Shown: positions 10,857 to 24,617 of the stretch, one piece after another
How positions within the stretch are numbered: position 1 is the stretch's first letter
How the letters are laid out: the number at the start of each line of letters is the position of its first letter
Origin: Nissolia schottii
Lineage: Eukaryota; Streptophyta; Magnoliopsida; Fabales; Fabaceae
NCBI GenBank assembly: GCA_003254905.1
Contig: QANU01033545.1
Location: forward strand, 1 to 64,000
DNA: 64,000 nt
Reading direction: 5' to 3'
Notes under the pieces: generated by a model
Told to the model about the DNA's origin: nothing
The model's database searches: none
Seen by the model: only the letters and a program-made list of their open reading frames with translations
Translations under genes and position numbers: made by a program

Positions 10857-13800
10857 ATAAGAAGAAGAAAAAACTTAAATGTACACATCAATTTTAACAT
10901 TAAAATAGAATTTTGAATTTATATATGCAATGCCAATGACATATGCCGAACCTAGCAGCTAGCTAACGTGGTAATAGTAACAGGGCAGACATCATCAGCA
11001 AGTGGTTAAAGAAAGAGAATATGTGTGGGGGCGTCTGAGACCAAGTCACACCTACCTACTTTTCTTTCTGGAAGCAGTTCCATGCCATGCATGAAGATGA
11101 ATGGAACCCCACCCCATTCCCTAATTAATAAATAAATAAAAACCATTATTTCATGGGCATGACCATGCAAATGAGGGACCCTACTACGTTTTCATTCTCC
11201 AATTTTCACCTCATTTGTGCATTCCCACGATGCCACGTATCGCTCTCTTTCTATTATCTTCTAATTTATGTACTTTTGCTATGTCATGTTTTAACTGGCC
11301 CACCGGCGCCAAACTCTATACTTTGAAAATTGGTTTATTGCTTAGTCTGCCACCCCCACATGCCACGACGCCGTTTTCCTCCGCCATGCATCATATGTGT
11401 AGTGATGTTCAGATGATGTTACGTGCCCGAATAAATCACTTACTTGGCCATATATATCAACGACAAAAGTAGTTGTACAAAGATCTATTTAAATATAGAG
11501 TCAGGTTTAATTATTTAAAATTGATCTAATCTAAATATAAGATCGATTTAGATAAAAGTAAACTTGAGTCAATTTGACTATAAATATTTTATGATATAAT
11601 ATTTTTTGGATAATGTATTATAATTAAAACATATGTCTATTTTAGTGTGTAGAAAATAGAAATTTAGCACGTGAAATATGTATTGCTGTAATTTTCTTAG
11701 TTTATGCATCTTAACGAGTGCAATCATTTTTTTGTTTGTGTTATGCACTAAAACTATAGAAGTTTAAATAAGACTGCTAAAATTATAAATTTTATGTCAT
11801 TTTGTTGTTGTGTTTGAAATTAATGAGTGTTTAGTTAGGAACTATGATGTTTATTTAATTAGGAAGCAAACTGAGAAATAAAATGGTTGGTTTCCAATTT
11901 TTTTTAACTTTATTTTTTAATGGATGTCATTTTTTTTATTTTTTAGTTTGAGATAACATGACCTATTTTAGGTTTGATTCAAACTCAAGTTTTAACTCGA
12001 TCCAAAGATGATTAAATCTATTAATTGAGTTTAAATTTTTAAAATTAATATAATTCAAATATAAAATCAGATTCGAGTAAAGACAAATTCGATTTAACGT
12101 GACGATCCATATACACTCCTAAAAAGAAAGAAAAATTCACGAGATTTTGAGTACCATTTTCTTTGGGCTGTGGGTGACACAAATACAAGGATAAGGGATT
12201 AACACGTGGCGCATATGTATGAAGTCAGAGTGAGAGCTTTTATGAGGGGCGAGAAGCACATTGGTCATTTTGATTGGGGAAATTCTTAATGATCAATCAT
12301 TAAATTTAAGAACATAAATAATAAAAATAGAATATATCAATTTTATTGTGTATTCTATTAAGTATTTGTTGATCTTATAAGAAAAATTTACTTTTATTAT
12401 GCCTGTGTTCTTAAATTTAAAATATTAAAATTGTGTTTAAACAAAAATAAATAAAAATAGATTGGAGTTTTATATAGTACCATATGTGAGAAATTATAAT
12501 TAAAATTTAAATTTTGATAACTAGTGTCTTTAAGCTATTTATTATAAAGTTAAAAAAAAAAGAAAATTTATATTATCTACCATGCATTAAATATATTAAA
12601 AAAATAGTAAAAACTTTAAAAAAATACTGTTAATTAAACTCTTGTAAGTTTTACGAAGGGTTATTTAAGGTACCACGTATGAGTCACTTTGATAGGCAAG
12701 TTTGTGAGGTTGAAGAGGTCTTCCGTCTGCCCCTAGTTTGTGAGGTGCTTTGGGTTCCTTTGATAGGCATACACGTTTACATAAATTCAATTCATATTTA
12801 GATATTCCTTCCATTTCATATTACAAGTCATCTTTTATTTTTTTTAAATTAAAATTTCAATGAATTAATTCAATTTTATCTATTTTATTACTAAATTCGT
12901 TAAAACTTCATAGAAAAAAAATGGATATGAAAGAAAATGTCAAAAGACGAGAGTTAGCAAACTCAAAAGAGTAATGTTATATGAGTTAGTTTTTGAAATT
13001 CAATAGAAACTTCAAATCTTATTCTTTAAATAAAATATTTTTTAACAAGTGTTCTTGACAATTTTTAGTTTTTTTTTTCAAGTTATATCCCTCAATACAT
13101 TTTCTTTTTACAATTTTTTTTTACCTACTACATGAAGTAATTATTTACTATTTTTTAAAAATTTAAAATATTAATTGTATTTATTTTTTTATTATGTTTA
13201 GTGTGTACAATAATTTGTTAGCGAAATTGAAAATAAAATATATCATTACCGTACTAGAAAAGCTGAAGACCACGAACACATATATATGCAGCCAAAAGGT
13301 AGCTTTATTCAGAGTCAAGTTCACAGTCGATTCACACAAGCGCCGCCATAACATTGGATTACGAAGTCTCACTTTTCACTTGATCGTTCACATTTCACAC
13401 TAATAAATATAATTCATGAACGAAGAAAAATTAAACTAACGATGATGCATACACATTGTTTTACGCTTACGAACAAAAACCAGTTCCACGTAAATTGAGA
13501 TGCATGTGAGGGTTACGTAAAACTGACACAAATGGGTTATATAAGGAGTTCCCATCTTCTCAAAAAAAAAAAGAGGGAGATCCCATCTCATCTGCGTCTG
13601 GTATAACTGTATAAGGAAACGTTAGGTTGTATTTCACATGCATGCAGAGCTTCTTATTTTTTACCTTCATTTTACGCTAGTATGTTTGATTGTACGATGT
13701 TTTATGAAATTTTCAAATAATAAGAAATTATTTTAAACAAGAAGTAAATTAGTTTTAAGACACAATTAGTTTATGTTGGGTTTGAATTATTTTGGTTTGG

Positions 13801-16084
13801 ATTAAGTGATTTTTTAACTAATATAATTATTTTTAAAAAAAATTAAGTGATTTTTTTTGGTTCTTAGATTATTTTAACCGTTTAATTAAATTGGATTAGA
13901 TTTCAATATTCAGTATGAAACCTTTTTTCATTTGTTATCTCAAATTTGAAGTCTTAGATATAGAATAATTTGTGCTAAAAAAAGGCCTCTCCCTAAGTTG
14001 GCCATTTAATTTCTCGACTTGAACATAGGAATGACAAAATGAGTTCAACTCAACGGGACAGAACAAGTAACTCAGTATTTTTTGTGGGGCAAGTTGAAAC
14101 TTTCAATTCGTTTAAAATTTTTAAATCCGGGAGTTGAAATTGTTTGACTTGGGAGTTAAGTGGGGTAGAAGCAAGGCAATGTGGGTAGGTTCGCTGGGTG
14201 AAAAAAATTGGTTCTTTAGGTTTAGTCATTTTGACCTAACCCAACCTATTTTATTTGTAATCACTAATCTTACTTGGCCCCAACTCATTCCCTGACCCCA
14301 AGTAATAAATCCCTCATTTGTATATGGATCATAATTTTTTTTTTATACTTGAGATGGTTTAAAATGGTTACTTTAAGTATGTGTTGTATTTATATTATTT
14401 GTTTAAAATGTAAAAATGTTGAATATGCATATATCTATATAATTATAATTTATTAAATTTATAAAAATAATGTCTCAAAATAATAATTACATCATTTACT
14501 TTAGTTTTATCTCAAATGTTTTTTTTCCTTCAATTTAATTTTGTGGTGTTTCGCAAGCTAACTCGCCAACATTATAGTAACAAGACGAACATACATTTTT
14601 TACTCCTAAACAATTAACTTGACTCAAATCGTTTAAATGTGAGTTATACACATATTATCTTGGCTCGTTTACCATTAACTTAGCTTGACACTAGTTAGCT
14701 TGACTCGTCTAAAAAATCAACTCAACTCAACTCGTTTAAACATGAGTTATACATATGTTGGAATGTAGTTGGCGGACTCTTTATTTAGTTAAAGATAAGA
14801 AAAAAATTAAACCCTTTTTCTAGTGCTATTTATACACTAATTTTACTAAAAATACTAAGTTTTTGTTTTCACACTATGTGATGTGTATGTGAGTTTTGTC
14901 GTGTGTGAACAAAAAATTAATATTTACACTAAAATTAAAGTAGAAATAATTTTTTTTTCATTGACAAAACCAATGTCGATTCACAAGAATTCTCCTTCAA
15001 AAGTCAGAAAAAGTCTACCTACCAGGCTACGCATTTTCAAATCAACCTTTTCGCTATGAATGCACCATGGTGATTGATTTGTAACTTTCATATATTGTCC
15101 CCACCAACACCCCCCTTCTCTCGGTATATTAAAGGCCAATCTCTATCCCCTCTCAATTCAACAATTTTAACGGCCAGTCATGCCCTAGAGCGGGGATTGA
15201 ATCCTATTTCATCTTAGGCTCCCTTGTAAGATCACGTAGATAAAAGTTTAATAAGTTTTTTTATATTAAATAGTGTTTAATATGATATTATTAGAACATT
15301 TCTAATATAAGGATTAACTTCGGTTATTTTTTTTTTACCATATCATTATTACATTAATAGACAAGTCATCATTTTTGTCATAAAATCTAAATTAATATTA
15401 GAAGTGTGTTTATCTATAATGGAATAGACTAACCATAATTCGCTTCAGTTAGTTTTCATTTTTTTATAACTAAAATGTTGCCGCATTAACATTTTTTTAA
15501 AAAAAAAGTTTTCGTGTGAACAAGGGTTTAATGTCCAATTTACTTTCTTAAAAAATAAAAACTCATTAATCTTTGAATTTCACAATAGTTAAACCCATTA
15601 TTCCTTCTGTCACTAAATTTTATAAAGTTCTTTCTGTGTCTTCTAATATTAATCTCTTTCAAAAATTTAGGGCATTAGTTAAAGAAGTCAAAATAAAAAA
15701 TAATAAATTGATTAAACATTCAATGTCATTGAAAATATACAAATTTTACATTTTTTAGTATAAAATTATCATATATGTATTCTTAACAAGTGTCCTAGTG
15801 GCACTTATTAGCAAAATATAAAATTAAATTATTCTATATTATTTGGCCCCTTAGCATTTCAATGTAAAATTAATGATTATATACCAATTTTACCCTTAGT
15901 GAAGAGAGACTTTGTGAAAAAATGAGTAATTAATATATATATATATATATATAAAGAATGGTTTAGTAAATTAACCTTATTTTTTTTTATAAAATTAAAG
16001 CCATTTAATAACTTCCTTAATTCTTGTACATTAGTCTAAAAGACTAATATTAAAGAACACATGAAGTATATTCTTAGTAGTTTC
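10857..16084. other. Gene-poor intergenic DNA with transposon remnants
   Basis: No credible gene was found in these 5.2 kb. About 11485-12115 has loosely inverted AAATATAAGATCGATTTA and TATAAAATCAGATTCGA motifs, ending GATCCATATACACTCCT, which suggests a degenerate non-autonomous DNA element. 14030-14300 carries AACTCAACGGGACAG and TTTGACCTAACCCAACC motifs of the same kind. Two copies of a CTCGTTTAAAcATGAGTTA motif lie at about 14628 and 14732. A pyrimidine-rich, TATA-like stretch near 15110-15180 is not followed by a coding frame. Confidence 0.4.
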
Positions 16085-19000
16085 GGTAACATCTCACTCT
16101 TTCCTTAGTGAAAATTTTCCCAGATAACTATTCGTAGACCCTTGATAGGAGTTAATATGTGAAAGTCTGTAGGAATTGTTCGGTTTAATTTTGACAAATT
16201 CTGATGACACTCAAATGATTCCTACTGACCCTTAGAATTGGATGATAAGATTAAATTGTCTGTTAAACAGAGTTATGCTTAGTTTCAGACGATTCCACAG
16301 ACATTAGAACAGCTCCGTTTAGCCAGTAGAATCTAACAGAGAGTCCCAAGTCTCTGGAAACCTAACTTGTACCGGAGAAAAGTTTCAAATACCTTAGATT
16401 CGCCCCAAAACATCATTAGGGGAAAATAGGCGACAAGAGGCGATTGCAGAAATGCAAGCGGAACGGTTGTCTGCAGCCACCAGAGCTCAACGACGCATCA
16501 AAGGTATCTGTGAAGAATACTCCTCCGGAGAAAAATTCACAAAAGCCTTAAGTTGACCTCAATTCTATGTCAAGAGAAATTAGGGGATCGCGACGGTATG
16601 CTCGGAATATTTTTCGGACGACCGTGCGCGACACATCGGGACTACTAGCGACCAAACACGAGCAAAACGGGACCGGGAGGGACCCAAATCTGATTTCCCC
16701 ACGTGATGGCTGCAGATTTTTGTAAGAAAAATAATAAAATAAGGGTTACTATTCATTGATGTGACCTTTTATTTATCCAAACTAATTAAATAATTAGTTA
16801 ATTAAATTAGAAATGACATAATGGTAATTTTTGGCAAAAAATTTGGTGGACCAAAATGCCCCTAACCCCACGGTCTCCTCCTCTATAAATAACCCTCATT
16901 TTCACATATTCTCATCCTTCCCAAAACTCTGCCCAAAAATCGTTTGGTTCAGGAACTCTGCCGGAACGCTGCTGAAATCAGGAGACTGGTTCAGGAGGCT
17001 ACACACCTAGGGAACCTGCATCTCTTCAACCATCTCCAACCTTCTCTAAGCCTCTAATAAGGTGGGTAAACTTGGCTTGCTCACCCCTTGGTGGCTTATG
17101 TTTGCTTGTATGTGTTTCTGTGAACTAATGTGCAATATGTTAGATATACTAGGCTTAGGGTACATAGATGATTTGAATGTTTTGTAAGCTTAAGTATGAT
17201 ATATAATGGTTGATGGAACTTGTGGAAGAACCCCAAGAAGTGAGCATAAGCAAAGAGGTAAGGGAAAGCAAGAAAGGAAAGCAGGAGGCTCAGGTTGCGC
17301 CCAGGGCGCCGAGCGGTCTTATGAACTGCTGAGCGGCAAAGGGGACCACTGAGCAGCCTCATGAATTGCTGAGCGGCATTGGGTTGGGATTTGGCAAAGA
17401 TGGAAAATGTTTATGAACTTTCCAACTTCAGGGACACTGAGCGGCAAAAGGGACCGCTGAGCTGCCTGAAGGCTGACTTGAAAAATGGTTTTAAAAAGTA
17501 TGGGACGTGGATGGTTTCAGGGACCGTTGAGCGGACCCACAGGGACGCTGAGCGGCTTGAAAACCTGGAGACCTGAACAGGAGAGACGAAGTGAACTGGG
17601 AATTCCCGAGGGTGTTAAGTAACCCAGGGAACTCTAGGTCACCGAGCTAACCTATACCAGGGAACGAACGTTTATGAAAACTATCTTGGGGCCATAGTTT
17701 CCAACAACCATTGATTTGACAGATGTATGATGTATGTACATTGCATGTAATATGTAGTATGGTATAATGCATCATGAGGACCGGGTTGTCACTTAAGTGT
17801 TAGGATGACCTTAGACAACTAGAAGTTAATCACTTAACGCTTAAAGATCATAATTGAATGCTAGGGAACAATAGATGTTCTAAGAAGGTTCCGACCACTA
17901 TGGGTTCGGTTTACCTTGAGACAAGTACATAGTTATATAATAGGAAGCCCTTCTATTGGCACGTCTACGGACAAGCCCCTCACCAGTCCCAAAAGGGTGG
18001 ATTGGTCAATGATGTTAATGAAATGAAAAGAAAGAAAGAAAGCAGGAAAAGATAAATGATAAGGGTGACGTCACACCTAACGAATGATAGTGATAAGGAT
18101 GATGATATACGAGTCCATGCTTGGTTGCGTCAAAAGGGAACCGACCCCCGCCATCCCAAAAGGGTGGATGGTTAGGCCAATTGATGGTCGATAATGGACC
18201 CTAGACCTCCATTGGTGGTTCGCAACCACTCAGGTGAAAGCGCAGCCTGGTCGTCATCAATCTGGGAATAGAAGTGGATGTAGTCGTATGACCACGACTA
18301 CATGAGCGACGGACTAAATGTAACAAGAAGGACGCGACCCTGGGCTCAAGTTCACCAGGAAGCGTAAGAGAATCTCAATTTTCCCTATGCATAAGACATA
18401 TAATGAATGAATCTGTGGTGAATGAATATGTGATGAATGAATATGCGATGAACGAATATGTGATGCATAAGTATATGAGAAATAATTGTATGTAAGTCTA
18501 TGTATTAAGTAGGTTCCGTCAACAGAACGCTCGAGAAGGCTTATGTATATACGCGAAGGAAGTTAATAAGCACGAGAACCTAGACAAGAAAGACTAGATC
18601 CCCCAGTCTCCTGGTAACTTAGATAAAGTCGTTCAGGACCCTAGACGAAGATAATAATCAGTAGGATGTTAGTATGCATGAACACATAGAGATCTCCTGA
18701 GCGGCATGATTCATAAGTGAGTTAAAGAAGTAACCCCGCGCTAAGGTACACCACTGAGGACGAACGTTCTCACCCCCTCTCGCTTATGCTTCCAGGAGCA
18801 GGCGAGGACTACGAGGGCTACGAGGAGCAGTAAATGACAGGGTACGACCCGCAGGAAGCCAAAGACCAAGACTCCAAGGCCCTGAGGACAAGCTAGTCTA
18901 GTTTTACACTAGATAGACATTTTGTTATGTATTTTGATGAGCATGACGGATATAGGTAAATTATTATTATACTCTGAGTTGGTTATAATTTATCTGTAAT

Positions 19001-19271
19001 GGATCAGGTACTTGTTTATATAAATATTTATACCGTGAATGATTAACAGTCGTAAACCCATGCTCTATCGTTTGTATCATATAGCTTGATTCTCACGTGG
19101 CTCATACTTTATGAATAAGTAACAAGCAGAAAAGTTTTAAAATGATCTATATTTTCTTAACCTAGTATTTCCGAAAAGTAATGAAGGATTATAAGTATTT
19201 CCACCAAGTGATTAACAACTTAGTGAGCATTGCATACGACTCGAGCGTAGGCAGTTAGCTAAGGTGTTACA
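16085..19271 (+). mobile_element. Solo LTR (3.2 kb) of a Tat/Ogre-like Ty3-gypsy element
   Basis: The element starts GGTAACATCT and ends AGGTGTTACA. These ends are near-perfect inverted repeats and fit the TGTAACACC...GGTGTTACA ends of large plant gypsy LTRs, with the first T changed to G. It is flanked by a 5-bp direct repeat GTTTC at 16080-16084 and 19272-19276. A promoter-like CTATAAATAACC lies at about 16883. There is no gag, pol or primer site inside and no second LTR copy, so this is a solo LTR left by LTR-LTR recombination. It contains repeated GACCGCTGAGCGGC modules (17300-17560) and GTGATGAATGAATAT repeats (18405-18475). Its right end lies 427 bp before an ERF start codon. Confidence 0.68.
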
Positions 19272-19423
19272 GTTTCTTAACCTTACAATTGTTAAGAATT
19301 ATATAAGGTATTTTTTTTTTAAGGGACTACTTATAGCATATTTTATAAAAAATAGTAAGAGTGAAACTAATAGAAGCACTAATTATCATTTTCCTTTTAT
19401 TTAAGGATTAAGTTGGACAAACA

Positions 19424-19430
19424 TATAAAA
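19424..19430 (+). promoter_or_regulatory. Candidate TATA box of the ERF gene
   Basis: TATAAAA, about 270 bp before the start codon and about 150 bp after the end of the solo LTR. It would give a 5' leader of about 240 nt. Confidence 0.4.
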
Positions 19431-19698
19431 TCATAGAATTTAGGAAGGAAGTAAGACATCAATCCTCTAATTATTTTGCTTAGCATAAAACGTGGCCTCT
19501 TTTTATTGCATTAAAAGATCTATCCTAACAGCTATAAATGCGAAAGCACAACACATATCAGCTCCTCAACCTACCTCCCCACATAAGGCCATATTCCCAT
19601 TCTTCTCACGTCTCCTCTTCCAATCATCTTCCTTGGGAGAGAAATTATACCCCTCAACGGGAGAGGCAAATAAAATTTCAGGCCTTAAAAAGAAAACA

Positions 19699-20601
19699 AT
19701 GGAAGAAAGAAACGCGGGCCTCATCGATATCGGTTCGTGCGTATCAAATCTGATACTATCAGGAGGTTCGAACACCTTAGACTCAATCTTCTCCCATTGC
19801 CCCCAAACAAATCCTTCCACCACGTTATTGGAGCCCATAGGCCCTGGAGGCTTCGAGCCATTGGGGTCCTCAGTCTACTTCCGCCAAAGAGACATCCTCC
19901 AAAAGTTCCACGACGAAACCCGCGCCAAACCCTCTCCGCCAGTAAACCAACTCATAAGCTACAGCGCGTGCGCCGCCACGCGCTCAACGCTGGGCCCACC
20001 TTGCAAGAAGAAGCTGTACAGGGGAGTGAGGCAGAGGAGCTGGGGGAAGTGGGTTGCGGAGATTCGGCTCCCTCAGAACAGAATGAGGGTCTGGCTCGGA
20101 ACTTACGACACTCCCCAAGCCGCGGCTTGCGCCTACGACCGCGCCGCTTACAAGCTACGCGGCGAATACGCGCGCTTGAACTTCCCGGCTCTCAAGGAGC
20201 CGTCGGCTAACCCGTTAGCCGTCGAAGATTCCGCGAGATACAACGCTTTGAAGAGTTACGTGGATTCAAAGATTCAAGCCATATGTCAGAAGGTGAAGAG
20301 AGACAAGGCCAAGAAGAAGAGGAGCGCCGCGCCGAAGAAGGTTGATGTAAACGACGGTCAGATGGAGAAACGGCAGAAGATGGAGTTGTCGTCGACCACG
20401 ACTTGTTCTTCGTCTTCCTTAGCGATGTCGCCGTCGGCTTTTTGCGACGGTTGGGGGAGCGAGTTTCTTTCGCCGAGTATTTCGGTTTCAGAGTACTCTG
20501 TTTCAACAGAGTTTCCGACGATGGAAGAAACAGAGGACTGTTCATTGGCGAGGATGCCGTCCTTCGACCCCGATTTGATTTGGGAAGTTCTGGCCAATTA
20601 G
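19699..20601 (+). CDS. AP2/ERF transcription factor, DREB A-6 / ERF061-like
   Basis: Intronless 300-aa DNA-binding protein expected in the nucleus. One AP2/ERF domain spans residues about 107-164 ([19 protein letters not shown], then [19 protein letters not shown] and LNFP). This domain type binds GCC-box or DRE/CRT elements. The WVAEI signature and the flanks fit DREB subgroup A-6, closest by eye to Arabidopsis ERF061/062. A basic stretch at 198-208 ([11 protein letters not shown]) is a likely nuclear signal. A Ser-rich acidic C-terminus ends in [14 protein letters not shown], a conserved-looking acidic/aromatic tail probably used for activation. The ATG at 19699 (context AACAATGG) is the start; the frame stays open upstream only from a GTG at 19492. 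The GC content is much higher than in its surroundings. A long solo LTR sits directly upstream. Confidence 0.93.
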   Translation: MEERNAGLIDIGSCVSNLILSGGSNTLDSIFSHCPQTNPSTTLLEPIGPGGFEPLGSSVYFRQRDILQKFHDETRAKPSPPVNQLISYSACAATRSTLGPPCKKKLYRGVRQRSWGKWVAEIRLPQNRMRVWLGTYDTPQAAACAYDRAAYKLRGEYARLNFPALKEPSANPLAVEDSARYNALKSYVDSKIQAICQKVKRDKAKKKRSAAPKKVDVNDGQMEKRQKMELSSTTTCSSSSLAMSPSAFCDGWGSEFLSPSISVSEYSVSTEFPTMEETEDCSLARMPSFDPDLIWEVLAN

Positions 20602-22512
20602 GGGAAAACACGTTCCCTTTTTTACAGGAAAATTTTTTGTATGTTTTTGTAATAAATAATTTTTCTTCTTCTAGTTTATTTATTACTTGACATGTCAATG
20701 AAATTATTTAAGAAATAAAAATATTAATGTACTAAGTAATAAATGGATTAGAGAAAAAAAATAAATCTTACTCTTCCAAGAGAACACCAGAATTTCTCTG
20801 GAATCGGACGATGAGGAGAATCTTAGAACGTTATAGTCATCTATTATCAAAGGTCTATTAGCATGGGGCACATGAGTGCAGAAAAAGTGTAAATTAGAAA
20901 AATTGATGTGTTGGTGGGAATTCATATCGTATACTTGCTTTGCTGTAGGTCTTTGTTTGTCCGAATGGTGACAGGTCCTTTAACCTTTTAAGCGGGGATG
21001 TGATGGCTGTTATTTTGCCCCCTTGACCTTTTCTTTTGCTCATGGATTTGGTAGGAGTTCCAGGATTTTTTTAAAAAACAAAATATATAATTGCATTGAC
21101 ACTATTGAGTTCTGATCTCTATCCTCATCACTCCTTCTTTATGTTTACTTTATGAATTTGGTGTATTGGTTTGCATGTTACGTCTATGGGGAATGTGGAT
21201 TCTAGTGCATCCTTGTAAATTCTGTTGCATTAACAAACTTCTTCATGCATGATTTAATAGTACAATCCAATTGCAGTTTATATTTTTGTTAATACTCACG
21301 CATGTTAAACACTCACGAACAAAATAGATAAATAAATATTATTAACTAATATAAACAAATAAAATTAAACACATTCGTATTTGTGTATATATACATATTT
21401 AATAAGTATTTTTGTTTTTTTATTTTATAGTGTATATTTTTTTCTGTGGTGTATACACAATATCCACATTTAGGTGTAAAAATAATATATATATTTTTTA
21501 ATCTTGTAGATAGTTTCCGCTTATTAGGGTAATATATATAGCTAATGCCTTCCTATGGTTCCGTTTGAAACTCTAATAAGGAATCACTATGAGTTAAAAT
21601 ACTGTCATATAAATTAGGTAATGTATGAAAAACATTATCTGATCAATCGCCATCACCCTAACAATCATGTTTTGGGGGCTCAATCAGTGGGTCTCCAATT
21701 GAGTGAGACCACCATAATAGCTTCTGCCTTGTGAGTTACTCCATGGCGCTGCCCTTTATCACTCCAATAAATTGCAAAAGTGGGCTGTGTGTGATGCACG
21801 GCACTGTGATGCAGACGTCACTCGTACGACCATTTTTGGAGTGGCTGAGTCAAAGATGAACTCATTTATTCCCATTTACACTTATTTGCTTCTAATTTCT
21901 AGATGAAATCAGTAACTTGTCGGCTTCCCCTTGCTTGTATGAGCAGAAAAAGTACAAGCTAAATCTTCAAATTATTTCTTGAATTTTCACTTGTATTTAC
22001 ATTATTTTTTAATGACTTTTTTTTTAACTAATCCTTAAATATTTTAAACATTGTCTTTAATAGTTCTTTTGTCTAAATTTTTTTACAGGGATAATGTTTG
22101 AATGTTTAGAAACTAATTGTAAACTTTTCTATTTTTTTTTTAAATGAAAGACCATTGTAAAGATTAATAAAAAGTTTTAAAGACTAATTAGAGTTCTGTT
22201 AAGCACTTTTCTTTACTTAATCATCACTGTTAACCCAAAATTGTGAAAGTAATAATAATAATAATAAGTAATGTATATTACCTCATAATTTTTTTATATA
22301 CCAAATAAGGTAATGTAAATTCTTAGTTACATGACCTGTGCATATCAAATACAATAATGTAACATTACCAATAATTTAATAAGTGGTAATCTTTTTAGTA
22401 ATATTTAAGGCAATATATCAAACGTCTCCTAATATCATTACTATAATCTATCCTATCCTACATTTAAGAATAAAAATGAAAAATGCCAATGAATCCACTG
22501 CAGAATAAGATT
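20602..22512. other. Intergenic, no gene recognised
   Basis: Contains the ERF 3' end (an AATAAA-like AATAAATAAT at about 20651) and AT-rich DNA. A 55-codon minus-strand frame at 20925-20760 ends near a possible donor (GTAAGA) but matches no family I know. Confidence 0.4.
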
Positions 22513-23148
22513 GGATGTGTTTGGAATTGAACAAGATGGGAAATGAATTGATTTGTAAATCAATTCTCATGTTTGGTATCTTAATAAAATAGAATTGATT
22601 TGATTTCTTAAATTTATGGAAATTCAATTTGTTTACACTAGATATCCTATCATTCTTGCAAGGATTTATTTAGAATTGATTTTATTTTAAGATAAAAGAC
22701 TATTTTATCCCTATTCAACTAACTAAATTTACAAACTCTACCATTTTCATCAAATCAAACCTATTAAATCTTATTATTATAAAATACTATTTTACTTCTA
22801 TTTTTTCAATTTTTTAATAATTTTTTGACTATTTTTTCAAAAAGGATATTTAAAAAAAACTCAATTTTTTTTCAATATTTTGTCCGTCTTTTTAAATTAT
22901 CTTTAAAAAAAATATTATTTTAATTATTTTAATTTTAATTTTAATAAAGCTAAAGATGTAAATTAATCAAATTAAATCAAATCAAATCAATTCCTATTTT
23001 AATGAATTCCAAACATGCTAATTGATTTTTAAATCGATTTCATTCTCATCTTATATAGTTAGTCCCAAACATGGTAATTAATTTGCAATTCAATTCAAGT
23101 AATTTCAAATTAAATCAATTCTTATTTCATTTGATTTAAAACACATCC
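22513..23148. mobile_element. MITE-like element, 636 bp
   Basis: Ends are GGATGTGTTTGGAATTGA and, inverted, GGATGTGTTTTAAATCAA, flanked by ATT on both sides (22510-22512 and 23149-23151). The inside is AT-rich with many AATTGATTT/AAATCAATT palindromic motifs and no coding. A 3-bp duplication suggests a PIF/Harbinger-type MITE, but the 3-bp match could be chance. Confidence 0.55.
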
Positions 23149-24553
23149 ATTGAGTACTACCACGTATTTAGATATTAGATTCATTTGCCATAAGTAGTCC
23201 CTTAACAATCTAACTATTTTCTCTTAAAATATGGTATAACAATCTAACCTGTTTAGGGACCAACTAAGACATAGATATAAAGTTCAGACACCAAATATAG
23301 TATTAGCCTTTTTTTTTTTGGTATTGAAGGGGGCTGAAGCCCAACTCTTAACTCTTATATCAACTATTCAGTTTTAAATGGGCCTACAGTGTCCCACGTT
23401 ATTAGGCCCAAAAGTTTTTGTATGCTGAGGTTTGGGCCTTGAGGTTTATTCACTTCCCTCACTGTTGACAAAATGTCATCCAGAAAAGATAGGTGCAGTA
23501 AAAATAAAAAGGTAAAAAAGGATACGAAGGGTTCAGCCGAACTAAGAAACCCTACACCATAGTTGAGCCTGCGTAGGACAAAATTTACGTCAAGTTTTTT
23601 TTTTATCTTTATTACATTTATTTCTTAAGTCATATAATGACATATAATTTTTTTAATAAGTAATTTAAATATTAAAAGTGTACATTTATATAAAAAAATG
23701 TTCACGACTTATTATATTTATAATTTAAAAAATAGTTGTAATAGAAGTAAAGAACTTGACGTAAGTTTTATTCAAATTAAAATGCCGCTATAACATAATG
23801 TAGAGCACACAGTCTTACCTAATTGTCTATAATCATCCAATAATTTATCCGGTGAGGCTCCTACCTTTTCCGGGTTCCTTTAACCAACATAAACAAAAGT
23901 GAGAAAACTAGAGGCTTGGACTTGGCCAGTACTGGCGGACCGGTCAACTGGGAAACCCGCCACGTGACTGCTGTAGTCAAGTACTTTTGTTACTGGATCT
24001 AGTTCGGTGCTAGTAAATATCTTATGGATTCACATTGCAACAACTTTTAAATAATCATCGGTCAATTGCAATAAAACTAACAGTTTACTCAGTAGAGCCA
24101 ATTGAGTCGTTAGTGTAATATTGTTGATAAATACTTAGACGTAGCCGGTATTGATAAAATAAACTACTAAGGCGTAAGCTTTGACTTCACGCACATCTGT
24201 GTCATATATTATATATTCCCATTTGACTTTTGACAAGTACACTGTATATGTATAATTTTATAAACCCAAGTGTGAACACCGGTGCTTCCTTCACCATCTT
24301 GCCCGCATTAAGAATCAATTTAATTGCTATTACCACGAAAATCAGAGTCTGGATTTTTATTATTCAGTTACAGCTAGCTAGCTAGATATATTCCGATTAT
24401 ATAAATAAATTTGGTTCAAATTATAAATTCCCCTGCAATGAGGCGTTACGGAAAGAGTGTTGTTACCTCGTGTAAAATTGAAACCAAACGTGGGCCTCTC
24501 ATTTTTATCCTCCATTATTGTTGGTGTTGGAAAGTCATTCAGCTTTTTTGTTT
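23149..24553. other. Intergenic, no gene recognised
   Basis: AT-rich DNA with no coding evidence. The last few hundred bases form the upstream region of the inhibitor-I9 gene. Confidence 0.4.
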
Positions 24554-24560
24554 TATAAAT
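24554..24560 (+). promoter_or_regulatory. TATA box of the inhibitor-I9 gene
   Basis: TATAAAT, 58 bp before the start codon and followed by GGCTAGCTAGCTAGC. This would give a short leader of about 30 nt. Confidence 0.6.
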
Positions 24561-24617
24561 AGGCTAGCTAGCTAGCAAGTAGAGCAGAGTAAAGGCATTG
24601 CAAAAGAGAGTCTTGTA

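Noticed and set aside
17379-17576. 65-residue frame inside the solo LTR
   Set aside because: Produced by the repeated GAGCGGC modules; no domain or start context.
19492-19698. Upstream extension of the ERF frame by 69 codons
   Set aside because: It begins at GTG, not ATG, overlaps the likely leader, and the ATG at 19699 has good context and matches family N-termini.
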